The position numbers and the translations under genes were made by a program. Shown here piece after piece: positions 23,601-37,101 of a DNA stretch of 64,000 nt. The notes under the pieces were generated by a model. The model had not been told where the DNA came from, did not search any database, and saw only the letters and a list, made by a program, of their open reading frames with translations. Numbering within the stretch: position 1 is the stretch's first letter; each line of letters begins with the position of its first letter. Source of the stretch: Rattus norvegicus (taxonomy: Eukaryota; Chordata; Mammalia; Rodentia; Muridae); NCBI RefSeq assembly GCF_036323735.1, contig NC_086021.1:163124976-163188975 (forward strand). The letters are read 5' to 3'.

Positions 23601-26600
23601 GGCAGGAATGACAGAGAGAAGGGAAGGAGTGGGAAGTGGTTAGAGCTGAGCTCAGCAAGCCGCCGAGGACTGATGGTGCAGGGCCTTATGTGACAAGATG
23701 AGAACTGCGCTTTAACAGAGCGTGAGAGTCAGGAGCAACAGAAGGTCGGAGCTAAGGAGAAAACAGTGTGGCACAGAATGGAGGCGGGAACGCCACATGG
23801 AAGGTCCTGCAGCCGCTCTAGAGGAGACAGATGGCTGAGGCCCAGGTTTGGGACAAGTGAGCAGAGGAGTAAACAGACTCTGTATGGGTTGGAAACAGGC
23901 AGAAGCAACAGGGATTCCTGTGAGTTAGATATGGAGGGGGATGGGGGGAGGAAGAAGGAGATGGAGAGGGAGAGGGAGAGGAAGGGGGAGAGGGAGAGGG
24001 AAGGGAAGGGGGAGAGGGAGAGGGAAAGGGGAGAGGGAGAGGGAGAGGGACAGGGAGAGGGAGAGGGAAAGGGGAGAGGGAGGGGAAGGGGGAGAGGGAG
24101 AGGGAAAGGGGAGAGGGAGAGGGAAAGGGGAGAGGGAGAGGGAGAGGGAGGGGAAGGGGGAGAGGGAGAGGGAGAGGGAGGGGAAGGGGGAGAGGGAAAG
24201 GGAGAGGGAGGATTACTTCAGAGTCTGCTCCCACAATTCAGGGAGGAACAGCCAGCAGCCAAGACCACCAGGTTTGAAAGAGGCAGGCCAGGGGACAATG
24301 TGGAATCCACTGCTGTTGTGCCTGAGGACTCAGAGGATATCAGAGTGGGGCACAGTGTGTGACTTGGAATCCCACGGCATCCATACGCAGTGAGATCAGG
24401 AGAGAACGCCAGGACTCCAGATGTGGGAGGGATGATAGGAACCAGCAAAAGAGATGGTGAGGACAGACACCCAGCTGTGGCTCCCACAAAGACTTCAGCA
24501 GCACCCGTTCCCACTGCTGTTGTCCCCACAGGCCACTGATCAAGACCATAGTGGAGTTCCAAATGAGCACCGAGGTCCAAGCCCTCATCCGGGTGGAGAG
24601 GAGCAAGAACGGCCCTGCCCGCCTGAACCTCAGTGACTGTTCCAGCAACGAGAGCACGCTGCGCCTCAGCCTGCTTCACAAGTGAGTGCTGGGCTGCGTC
24701 ACACTGTAGGAGAGGCAGACCGTGGCCTCGCCCACTGCACTCATGGACAACACTGGAGGAACAGACATGTGTCCCTCTGACTCTAGAGCTGGGGCTCCTT
24801 CCAGGGCATCTAGATGCCAAAGGCAGTTCTGGGTGGCAAATGGGAGCAGCAATGGTGTCATGATACCAGCTTGGGAGGGTGGGTGTGGAAGTGGGTGTAA
24901 GGGGGAGGCAAACCCCTGCAGACAGAGCAGCCTCTCCGTCTAGGGCTCCCAGGTCACCTAGGCATGTCTAGGTGAGTCCAAACCAAGTTTACCTTCTCCT
25001 TTGACTGCCTGGGTGATGTTGGGCAAGTCACCATCCCATATCTCACTTTCCTAGTACAGGAAAGGCTGCTAATGACAGCTTCCAGGCAGCAAGCATGACC
25101 CACTCAAGAGTGTGATGTCACCTTCAGGGGACCCATCAGCTCCCTGCATCCTAATGTGTGCACAGATCTGTATAAGGACAATACCCAGGACAATGTCTGC
25201 CCTCAGCTCGGCCTCTGTCACAGCCTTGCCTAACACCTTAGGGGAACTTAAGCAAGCGCCTTCCTCCTAGGATTCCATGTCACTTCTATAAAGCAGGGAC
25301 AATCCTCTCTTTTTTTTTTTTTTTTTTTGTTTTGTTTTGTTCTTTTTTTTTCGGAGCCGGGGACTGAACCCAGGGCCTTGTGCTTCCTAGGCAAGTGCTC
25401 TACCACTGAGCTAAATCCCCAACCCCGGGGCCAATCCTCTCTTACAAGCTCCCTAATGTCCTGCTTTCCTCTGCCAAAGGCTCTCCTTCGTGGTCAACTC
25501 CTTGGCAAAGAACGTTATGAATCTCCTGATGCCAGCCCTGCCCCAAATAGTGAAAAGCCACGTGAGTAAAAACCAGGCCTCTGGCCTGTGGAGATACCAC
25601 CCCCTGTAGGACTGGGGTGGAACTGCAAGCCAGTACCATTTGAGTTCTGTCTCCTTGGGTGGGATCCTTCTGGAACTGAATAATTCCTTCAACAAAGCAA
25701 GGAACCACTGAGCCAATAAACTGAGCCACTGACCCAGCGAGATCATTGAGGTCAAGGTAGCATGAAAGCCAAAAATTCAGGAGGTCTTGATCATGTGCTG
25801 GTCAAGATTTTAACACTTGTCTCTAAAAGGGTTGAGGGAGGGAGCCCTACCTGTAGCTTTTGCTGACTTCCCAGTTATAAATCCCACCTTCGAGCTGACT
25901 TTTGTCTACTAAAGTGACGTCATGGAGCAGAACTGGAAGAAAGTACACAGCAGCGTGCTCCTCTGTAATATTCCCACCCGACAGACAGTAGACAGACAGT
26001 GTCTCAAGAGACAGACAGTAGTGGATACAGAGCAAAATACCTAGGAAAGAACGGGTTGTCTGCCTTTATTAAATGTATTTTACTACGTTTTATGTAAGTA
26101 TATATACTGTGATTTCAAAAGCCAAGCCAGACATGCCCGAACATCGCGCACTTTGTCCTGAAATGCTGTCATAAGCAGGCTGTGGCATGCTCAGCCATCC
26201 AGCTGTGGTCCATAAACACTGCAGCCCACTGGATCCAGCTGTGTTTACTTCTTCTGAGTCAGTCAATTCAGCCTTTCTGAGAAGACAGAACCCAGGGCTT
26301 CACCCCTACTAGGCAAGTGTTCTACAGCAGAAGACACTTGTAAACCCAGTGACTCTCATTTTATCTGCCCTTAATATGTCACGGGTAAACTCAAATGTTA
26401 TGAGTGGATTTATCCATATTAATCAGTGATTTCCATTGTAAATTCAAGACACTTTAGCCAGGCAGTGGTGACGCACCCTTTAGTCCCAGCACTTGGGAGG
26501 CAGAGACAGGCAGATCTCTGAGTTCAAGGCCAGCCTGTTCTACAGAGTGAGTTCCATGACAGCTAGGGATACACAGAGAAACCCTGTCTCAAATTATCAA

Positions 26601-29600
26601 AAACCTGAGGGCTAAGGATATAACTCAGTGATAAGGCACTTTCTTAGCATACAAGGTACAGCACCACCAAAAGATGAACAAAGAAGAAATCCTAAGTGAG
26701 ATTTTATTTTATTATAAAGACCTACTTTATTCTTAGTCATATATATATATATATATATATATATATGGATGGGTATGAGAGAAGGAGTATATTCTACATG
26801 CATGGATGCCCACCAAGGCCAGAAGTACCTGACTTCTGAAGCTGGAATTGCAGGCAGGTTTGGGCTCCGTGGAGAGGGTGCTGTGAGTTGAGCTTGGGTC
26901 CTATGGAAGAGTGACACACACTCAGCTGCTGAGTCATCTCTCTAACCCCTGGATCTTATATTTTATAGGACTAATTTAAGAAATAATATTCACTAGTCTG
27001 GAATAAGCTCTAATCCCAGCTCCTTGGGAGGCTAAGAAAGGAGGGTCACAGTTCAAGGTGTGCCTGGGCTACTGAGCAAGTTCAAGGCCAGCCTGCACAA
27101 CTTGGCAAGGTTCCTCCTCAAAATAAAAAGTAAACCAAAAGAGCAGGAGACGTAATGTAGCTCAGTAGTAAAGCCTGGGATCAATCCTCAGTGAGGAGGG
27201 AAGGAAGGGAGGAAGGAAGGAACAAACGAAGGAAGAAGGAATAAAGAAAGAAGGAAGGGAGGGAGGGAGGGAGGGAGGGAGAGAAGGAGGGAGGGAAGAA
27301 GGAAGGAAGGAAGGAAAGAAGGAAGGAAGGAAGGAAAGAAGGAAGGAAGGAAGAAGGAAGGAAAAAGGAGTAAGGAAAGAAGGGAGGAAGGGAGGAAGGA
27401 AGGAAAGAAGGAAGGAAGGGAGGAAGGAAGGAAAGAAGGAAGGAAGGAAGGAAGGAAGGAAGGAAGGAAGGAAGGGAGGAAGGAAGGGAGGGAGGAAGGA
27501 AGGAAGGGAGGGAGGGAGGAAGGGAGGGAGGGAGGGAGGAAGGAAGGAAAGAAGGAGGGAAGGGAGGGAGGGAGGGAGGAAGGGAGGAAGGAAGGAAGGG
27601 AGGGAGGGAGGGAGGGAGGGAGGGAGGGAGGAAGGAAGGAAGGGAAGGGAAGGGGAAGGAAAGGAGGTTAGTTCCTGGTTCTTCTTGGAAGAGGAAATGT
27701 CAGGAGACAGAGGGGGAAAGTAGACATATGTAACTTCCAGTCATTATTATTAGACCTTTAACCCCTGGACATTAGCAGAGGTACATGCATATCCACAAGG
27801 GAGACGGAAAGAAATCGCCTTGTTAAATGATCTTTTCTTAATGCCGTGAGTATGCTGTGGCAGAAACATAGACAAAGAATACGTGTCTTTCTACAATGTC
27901 AGGATTGTCTGGATAACAATAAAACTCACAGGGCCATGGGTTTCAATGGCAACAATTTGTCAGACCTTGGTCATCTGGCCCAGGGGAATGTAGGTTCTTT
28001 TATTCCAATTTTTTAGAGCAGGGCACACTCTCAACACTTACATGAGAATGTTGCAGGCATCGGAGACAGGACTGGCCTTGAATCTCTGATCCTCCTGCCT
28101 CCATAGCCCAAGGCATGTGACGAGATAACCAGCAGGTTTTAAATTTTTTATTTTTCTTTTTAAAGACCGAGTTTCTTGAAGTAGGGCCCAGGTGCAAATA
28201 TTTTCAAAAATTTAGTCAGATTTGTATTTGAATAGAAGAAAAAAAAATTCCCAGCAGAAGAAATGGCATGAACTTGGAATTCTGAGTTAATTCTAACCTG
28301 TGTGTTTGCACGGTCACTTGAGGCAGGTTGCAGTGGTCACAGTTGTGGGTCACAGGGTGTGAAGGTCACATGCAGAACAGTCAGGAAAGAAGCTCACTGG
28401 GGAAGTAAAGGAGCCCTTTTCCATGTAGACATGACTCATCCAGTCTGTCAGATGTGACTCATCCAGTCCATCAGGACATGCCTGACTCATCCAGTCTGTC
28501 AGGACATGACTCATCCAGTCTGTCAGGACGTGACTCATCCAGTGTGTCAGGACGTGACTCACCCAGTCTGTCAGGACATGACTCACCCAGTCTGTCAGGA
28601 CATGACTCATCCAGTGTGTCAGGACGTGACTCATCCAGTGTGTCAGGATGTGACTCATCCAGTGTGTCAGGACGTGACTCATCCAGTGTGTCAGGACGTG
28701 ACTCATCCAGTGTGTCAGGACGTGACTCATCCAGTGTGTCAGGATGTGACTCATCCAGTCTGTCAGGACATGACTCATCCAGTCTGTCAGGGCGTGACTC
28801 ATCCAGTCTGTCAGGACATGGCTCATCAGGACTATCTGAAGGCTCTAAAATGTGATGTCCCATCCCGTCCTAGATTCAAAATCAACGGGCCTGGTGGGAT
28901 CCCTTTAATACGTTGAAGGGAGTGAAGAATGGGGAGTTGGGGGAGAGGGGGAGCTGCCCCTCTATTCCTTCTCCTCTCTGGGTCATGGGTTGGGAAAGCC
29001 AACGGAAGCAAGGAAACATTGTTCCTAAGAAAAGTTAGCATTTCTCAAAACGCACTGCCATCACACAAAAATACTGAAGGGGATGGCCAGCTAGATGGCC
29101 CTTCCATTAGAGCAGTCAAAAGCCTGTAGGTCCTAAAGACAGCAAGGTAAACGCTTACTCCTGCCTCCCAGCCCCCTTTCAGCAGAGACACTAAATCCAC
29201 ACTGCTGACTCTGGGAGCTACTGATATATTTTTGTGGGGCTGGGCTGCCGGGTGAGATATTTAGCAGCATCTTTGGCCTCCATCCACTAGATGTCAGTAT
29301 CGCTCGTCTGCCACATTAGGATAACAAAAAAAATGTCTTGCCAGAGACCAAAATCTTCCCAGGTTGACAGAGAACTCCTTGATGGCACAGGACTGTCTGT
29401 TGGGGCTGGAAACTCACCAAAGATACAGAGACTGCTTAGCACTGGGTGGGACGGCCCAGCTGCCCTTCTGTTCTAGAGTCTGACATGGAGGGAGCTGGTT
29501 TTGTGGAATGAATAAGTGAATTCTTGGCTTCCTCTAAGGAAGTTGTGGGCTCCTTTGAGCACTTGTGAGTAGCTGGTAGGCACAGTTTGGACACAAGGCA

Positions 29601-30951
29601 AAGGGCAAACGGTTGGCAAAAGACCTTAGGACAGTTGTGGACGCCGACAGCAAGGTGGGATGGAGATGGGCAAATCTGTGCGTCCTCTAAGAGGACAGCA
29701 GGCCCGGGAGGCAGTGGGCGAGGGGCTGGCTCTTCACTAAGAACCCTGACTCTGTGTTCTTGCAGCTGTGCCCTGTGATCCAGCAGGCCTTTGATGACAT
29801 GTACGAAGACTTCCTGAGGCTGACCACAGGTAAGGGCTCTGCTATCTGCACTGCCTTTCCCTTGACTGCAGGCTTAGCCTTCAGGCCCCACCTTTACCCA
29901 GGAGAGACCACCCTCTCAGGTCTGATCAGCACCTTGGGCCAGCACAGGTGAGCGGGCTAAGCCCTGTCCAGGTACTGCAGCTTCAACTTCATGAGCACCT
30001 TTTATGTGCAAGTCAGTGGTTCTCAGCCTTCCTAATGCTACGACACTTTACTACGGTTCCTCATGTGGTGACCCCCAACCATGGAAAGGCCATTACTACC
30101 TCCTAACTGTAACTTTGCTACTGTTATTAAGCATAATGTAAATTTCTGTGTTTTCTGATGTCTTAGGCAACCCCTGTAAAGGTTTAGATCAACCCCAAGG
30201 GGTTGACCCACAAGCTGAAAACCACTGCTCTACTTGAGGCTCAAATACCCAGGTCGGGCTGGGTTAATACCCAGCTCTACCGCTGATTGGCTCCTTGATG
30301 TTGGGGGAGTCAATCGACCTCCTGGTCCCCAGTTCCCTCATCTGTAAAGTGAGGCTTACTGCCTCCCAACCTCAGAGGATTATAGTCAACATTTAAAGGT
30401 TATAGAAAAGTTCTGGGCATATAGGAGATATTCTGCCTGACACAGAGTTGCTTAAAAATAAATGCAAGCTAGGTGGACAGGCAGATGGACAGACAGATGG
30501 GTGGGTGATAGACTGACTATTGTGTGATTCTGAGAGGAGGGGGAAAGGGCAGAGGTGAGCTGTATGTGCAGAGCAAATGTCATTTCCCCTTCCCTGACAC
30601 TAACAAACAGAAGACATGGACTTCTGTGTTGAGCCTTGTCAATTGATCCTGCTCAACCCCCTCATAATAGAAATCAACAAAGGGGAAGAGCCCATGTTAT
30701 GATTTAAAGTCTAAAGAAGCACATCAAAGGGTAGCCATAGCAGCATGGGAAGAGAAGAACTAACAACTGAGCTCCTATTGCATATGAGGGCTAAATCCAG
30801 GGCTGGGCACTGTAAATTCACCATCTCACTTCCTCAGTGCACTCAGTCATCCAACTGCACACATAGGGAAACTGAGGCACGTGGTATATGCCACCTCCGA
30901 GCTCACATGTGTGTGTGTGCATGCATGTGAGAGAGACAGAGAGACAGACAG

Positions 30952-31026
<75 letters not shown>

Positions 31027-34000
31027 GATCAGATCGAAGGCTAAAAGACACTAATGCTATGGGAATCCCTAAGTCTATCTAGCTGCTCTGTTCTCAGTGA
31101 CAGGGGCTGGAGCAGGACAGGGACAGGCCATACACTCATTCTCCACCCAACATCTGGGCAGATGAGATGTCTCTACCAACCGTCCACCAAGTAAAGGGAA
31201 ACCAAGGCAAACACAGATGATGGGCGAACTAATGAGTGCACACCAGAGTTGGATCCCAGCCCCTGCCTGCCTTGAGGAGTGGGTTACAATGAGGTGGGGG
31301 GAAGCGCAGGCTTTAAACACCACTTCAGGTTTGGCATAGAAGTGCATGTGTTCCGGTTATACACGTAACCGTCTAGCTCTGTACGGGTGTTTTGAATGAC
31401 CCTTGCAATGATTGCCATGGTTACCACCAACAGCATCATTTCTCCTGACTCTGGCAGTGCCCCTAACTGCCAGAAAGAAGAAGTGGTAGGAAATCACCCC
31501 ACCCGACCGCACCCTCCACCCTCACAACCTTTCTTCTTGCCCTGAGTAGCACCCATTGCCCTCAGCCCTGGAGCCCTGGAGTTTGACCTTCTGTCTCCTG
31601 CCATCCAGGACAGTAACATCCTGTTCAACCTGAAGGTGAGTGTCCGGACCTCAGAGCAAACTGGGGACATAGGTTAGGGAACAGCTCTTTTTCTGTGACC
31701 ACCCAGGGACCAACATCTACACATCATCAGGGCATGTAGTCAATGGCATCCTATGAAAGCCAGCAGGTAGAACATTATGTCTCCCTAGGGTCTGTGTGTG
31801 CATGGGTCCCTGGGTCTTTCTCTCAGTAAGCTCATGCTCAATCCCAAACTTCTGATGACACTGCAACATGGGCTCAGGACAGAGGCATCCTCAAGGAATA
31901 CACAGCTCTAACTCCCAGACTTATGGCTCCCTGGCTGTGTAGCTCTAGGCAGGTTTCTCCTCTCTGTCTCCATGGCTGTGGTTATAGTTAGGAGACAATG
32001 AGATGAGACTGCACTGGCTTCCCAGACAGGGGATGCTTTGTAACAACGGACTTCTGTAAAACTCCCACACTGCACATCCCGTGCATGGTGCGAGTCCCAG
32101 ACAGGTTCTCAAGAGTCTTGGAAACCACAGCATGAGATGGCTCCATCTGCTCTTTTACAGCTTGAATCCTCCCTTCACCCAAAGGGCTTAAGCCGTTGAA
32201 ACCTAAGTGAAAAGCAGGCATTCTGGTTACAAGCTAGGCACAGGTAGCATGCGGCCACAGTCCTGGGTGCTCTGAAGATGGGAGGCAAAAGGCTCGTTTG
32301 AGCTCAGGCATTAGGGGCCAGTCCGGGGAAGCATAAGGATATACCATCTCTTTAAACGTGAGACAGAAGGACAGAGGGAAGGATGGAAGAAGAAATAGGG
32401 ACAGGGAAGAAGGGAGGGTAGAGGACTAAGGGACTCAGGAGGGGGGCTGCCAGGTCCCTGACAAGCCATTGTTTTCATCAATCTCAACTTCCTGACACGA
32501 ATGCAAAGATGGGAAACAGGCAGAATGGTACCTGCCTTAGTCTATTTTGTGTTGCCAGAACACAGTACCTGAGTGATTTGTAAACATTAGAAGTTGACTA
32601 GGTTTGAGGTCCTGGAAGCCAGAAATCCAAGAATATGATGCATCTTCTGGTGCAGGCCTCCATGCTGCATCAGCCTGTGGTGGAAGACACAAGAGTTGGG
32701 GAGGGCAAGAGCAAGGGCAGCCAGGAGTGGAGCTTAGTTTCACAATGGTCAACTCCCACCTCCAGTAGCTAGGCCACTCCTATAACAACACTAACCGTTG
32801 ATCAAGGCCCAGTCACCTCCTGAAGGAGGTCTCTTAACCCTGTTGTACTGGGACGAGGTTTCCATCATGGGAACTTTGGGAGACACCTTCCCCTCAGCCC
32901 GGTTGTTTCCTTCCAGTTGATAACAGGCTACAGTGTGTTACCAAGGTCCTCAAACAGTGCCTTGCTCTTTGCCTCTTCAGGCCAAGCTGCTGGACTCACA
33001 GGCAAGGGTAACCAACTGGTTCAACGGCTCTGCGACTCCTCTGATGGAGACCACCCCAGACAGGGCCCCTTTCAGCCTGACTGTGAGGCAGGACCTAGTG
33101 AATGCCATTGTGACCACCCTGATCCCCCAGGAGGAGCTTGTAATCCTGCTCAGATTCGTGGTAAGCCACACTGTGGTGGTAGGATGACTTTCCCCCCATG
33201 CCATCTGCCCACCAAAGGGAGACCTGAGGTGGGAATTCCCAGTAATGATCAGCTCTGCCTGATTCTGAGGTTCAATGCTAGAGCCAAAGGCTTCCCTGAA
33301 CACCCACCTTGGGCCCTGGTTCTGCCTTCAGAGACCAGATGTATCTGTATCCTCCTCCAAATATCCTGGGGGAGCTTCAGGGCACTCTGGATACTGAGGA
33401 ACTCAGAGATGGTGCCTGTACCCCAATATCACAGACCATTAACTGATCAGGGTCCTCATTTCTCCTGAGCCTGGGTGCCAACACATACTCTGATCCTATT
33501 ACTGAAGCATGATTAGTGCAATTGACTCACAGCCCTTGCCCTCCAGATTCCTGATGTGGCCCGCCAGTTACAGATGGACATCAAGGAGATCAATGCAGAG
33601 GTGAGTCTGTTTGCCCCCTGGAGCCTGCTAGGTGTTTGCCGACTCTGTCCATGGGTCTCTGCAGGATGGAATGGATGTGGGCTCCTCTTTTCTTTCCCAC
33701 TATGGGGACTAGGACTCCTAGAAGCCCAGAGACTTCTTCAGTCAAGCAGAGAAGCTTGAAATTGATGATTTCTGGGTGACAAGCCATTTCCTGGGCAGTC
33801 CCCTGCCCCAGACGAAAGGGTTGGGTCAGAGTAGAACAGCAATCACATGCAGTTTGGAGAAATGCAGGGAAAGGCAGACAAGGGATTGGAGCTGGGTGAT
33901 GGGGGCAACTCTAAGCCCTGCTTCAGGCTACGAAACCAGAGAACATCCCCGAAGGGAAGTGGTACTCCACACAGGAAGTGTGAGTGGGAAGGACAGAGGC

Positions 34001-35910
34001 TGGAGTACCAAGAAACACCACAGGAGACACAAAGGACCTCTGCGCTGTGATCGGATGTGTGTGATGTCTTTCCAGGCAGCCAACAAGTTGGGGCCCACCC
34101 AGATGTTGAAGATCTTCACTCACAGCACCCCCCATATTGTGCTGAATGAGGGCGGTGCCACGGCAGCCCAAAGTGTTGTACTGGAAGTGTTCCCCACCAA
34201 TACAGATGTCCGACCCTTCTTCTCTCTCGGCATTGTGAGTTTAAGTGTCTGTGGCTCGGGACAAAGACTGGAGGTTGCCCTGTTCATTATTATGAACTGG
34301 GGTATCACCCAGTAGTGTGGGGAGGAGGGGAAGTGATGAACCAAGAGTCAAAAACTTTGGGGATCTATCAGCTAGTCACTAACACCAGCAGCCCCTAGGG
34401 ATAGAGGGACCATAACACCCATCAAGGCAGCTACCTTCCAGCTAGGGGCATTTTCTAGAGAATGAGCAATATTCAGCAGCTGAGAGGCAGCCCCACGCCC
34501 TGGAAGGAAGGGATGGGTCAGCATAGGACAGCAAGCACATGCAGCTAAGAGAAATGCAGAGGAAGGCAGAGAAGACTAGAGAAGGGTCCAGTCATAGGTA
34601 GGCTCTGAGTAGCGAGGCAAACCAGGCTTACCCTAAGGGGCAAGCAGTACCTGTGAGTAGGAGGGGCTGACTCCTCCTTAGAGCGGTGTCTCTGTGGGCG
34701 GCTCTGCACCACAGCACTTCAGGGCTGCCTTTCACACACTACAGACTTATTGGTACCTCCCAGAGAGCTCATCTTGGCATTCTGGCCTCGAAGTGAAAGA
34801 CAGTGGGAGCCTACTTCCCAGACCAACCATACTCCCTGATGACCACTCCATGGCCAATGGGAGGCACTGCGGGAGAAATTGGTTCTCTTGGCTCCACTGC
34901 AATGGGGCTCCACACTCAGCCCCCTGCGTCGAGCTGATGCAAGTCTTCAGCTCTGAATGGCAAACCTGACTTAGCCTCTGAGCTTTGTGATCCTACTCAC
35001 AATACTCAAGACTTACCAGAGCTGCTGGCCTCCTCTGCCCTTCAGTCACTTCCCGTGTACACCAGGGGACTGATAGGACCCAATCAAGGAGTGGTAGGGC
35101 TTATTGAAGAAGACGCTTGAACTGCCTGAGACACTGAAGCAGGCAGTGCGCTGACTGTTGGCAGTGTCATCCCCAAGCCTTCAGTGGCACCTGTGAAACA
35201 GGGGCTAGGGCATGGAAAGTGAGATCAGAGAGGTCAAACTTTTCCCAAGGTCACAGAGCCAGTAGCCCAGATCACCTTGACTCCAGTCTTCCCTGTATAA
35301 CCCTCCCTCTAGATGCAGTTTCTCTTATTTTAAAACGGGGCCTGGGCTGTCTTGTTGCAGGAAGCCAGTTATGAAGCTCAGTTTTTCATAGCAGAAAACC
35401 GACTTATGCTCAACTTCAATAACGTCAGGTAAGCTGCTGAGCTGCCCAGTGCTATGGGTTTCTCTAATCCACCACCAGGGGGCACCAGAGAGGGCTGATG
35501 GCAGAAGGCTTCCTTGCCAGGTCTGGCCTGCCTTAAGGGTTGAATTCCAAATGGAAAATAAAGGGACTCTACAGGAGCCACAGAGCAAGCTAATCCCACC
35601 ACTGGGCTGGCCACCACTGGGCTGGCCACCACTGGACTGGCCTGCATGCACCACCCCAGGCTTCAAACAACCCATTCTGAAATTTTTCAAAACAAAACCA
35701 GTAACAGCCTAGATACTAAACCCTTGGGGCCCAGCAATGAAGTGACCTCTCTGCCCCTGCCAGTCCTGCAAAGTCTACCACCTTCTGTCCCAGAATGAGC
35801 TCAGGGACTCCAACTGGAGACTCTGGCAATAAAGTTAGGCTCAGGGGAACATTCTGACCAGCCCATATGGGGTGAGATAATAGCTAGGTGTCAGATGATA
35901 GATGATGGAT

Positions 35911-35988
<78 letters not shown>

Positions 35989-36784
35989 TAGAAGATAAGA
36001 CAGAGCAAGAGAGGGAGAGGGGGAGAGCAGAAATATAAAATCAAACAATCCTGTCACCCAGGCTGGCATTTCTATACAAGTGGTTGAATGGGAATTAGGG
36101 GCACCGCTCCCAGAAAGGACTGGAGCTAACTAGTACAGCAAACCTCCCCCATTCCTGGGTGATTTTCTGTCTTAGTCCTTCTGGCCACCATCTAGCCTCT
36201 TTAGAATGTGAACGCCATGAAGCAAAGACTTTCCCTGCTTCACCATTGTCACGTGAAAGCCTGCCTGTGCCTTGCCCATAGCAGGTCCTCAATAAACCAA
36301 CAGTTATTGACAAGAGATTCCAAGGGACCACTCTCATGGGCTTCTTCTGTTACAGTATCGAGCGCATCAAGCTGATGATCTCGGATATCAAACTGTTCGA
36401 TGTAAGTATCAACAGATCATCTCTAAGGGAACTGGGGCCAGAACGGGCCATTCTAAAATGAGACATGCCCCAGGATTTGCTTTGAAAGACCTATCATGGG
36501 AAATCCTGGGCTGGGCTGGTGGGCTCCTCACGGCCCTCCAAAGCCTAGCCTGCCGGCTCCCGTTTCTACTGAGCACCCACTATACGCAGATATAGCTGAG
36601 AACACCAACCGTGTATAAATGTGCACCACACTCTCTACTATAAAACAAAGCCCTCTACTGACCCCGGCAGTCTCTCTCCTCTGGTCCTCGGTGTCCCACG
36701 TCCCTAGGCTGAACCAGAGTGCTCAGCTGGGCTGGCTCTTGTCTCCAGCTTTGGGGTTTCCTTCGTTTTGTTTTATTTTGTTGT

Positions 36785-36816
<32 letters not shown>

Positions 36817-36904
36817 TTGTATTGTGTTGTTGTTGTTGCTGCTGCTGCTGTTGCTGTTGTATTGTGTTGTTGTTGTTGTTGCTGCTGCTGCTGTTGTATT
36901 GTGT

Positions 36905-36936
<32 letters not shown>

Positions 36937-36950
36937 TCATATTGTGTTGT

Positions 36951-36985
<35 letters not shown>

Positions 36986-37069
36986 TCGTATTGTGTTGTT
37001 GCTGTTGTTGTTGCTGCTGCTGTTGTTGCTGTTGTATTGTGTTGCTGCTGCTGCTGCTGTTGTTGCTGT

Positions 37070-37101
<32 letters not shown>

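Noticed and set aside
23941..24393. Gly/Arg/Glu-rich open frames of 138-198 codons
   Set aside because: They arise from the GGGAGA array in intron 4.
28350..28916. Open frames of 130-158 codons on both strands over the 24-bp array, and a CRISPR-like appearance
   Set aside because: The period is a multiple of three and stop-free, so several frames open automatically. There are no unique spacers between repeats, so it is a tandem minisatellite, not a CRISPR array or a repeat protein.
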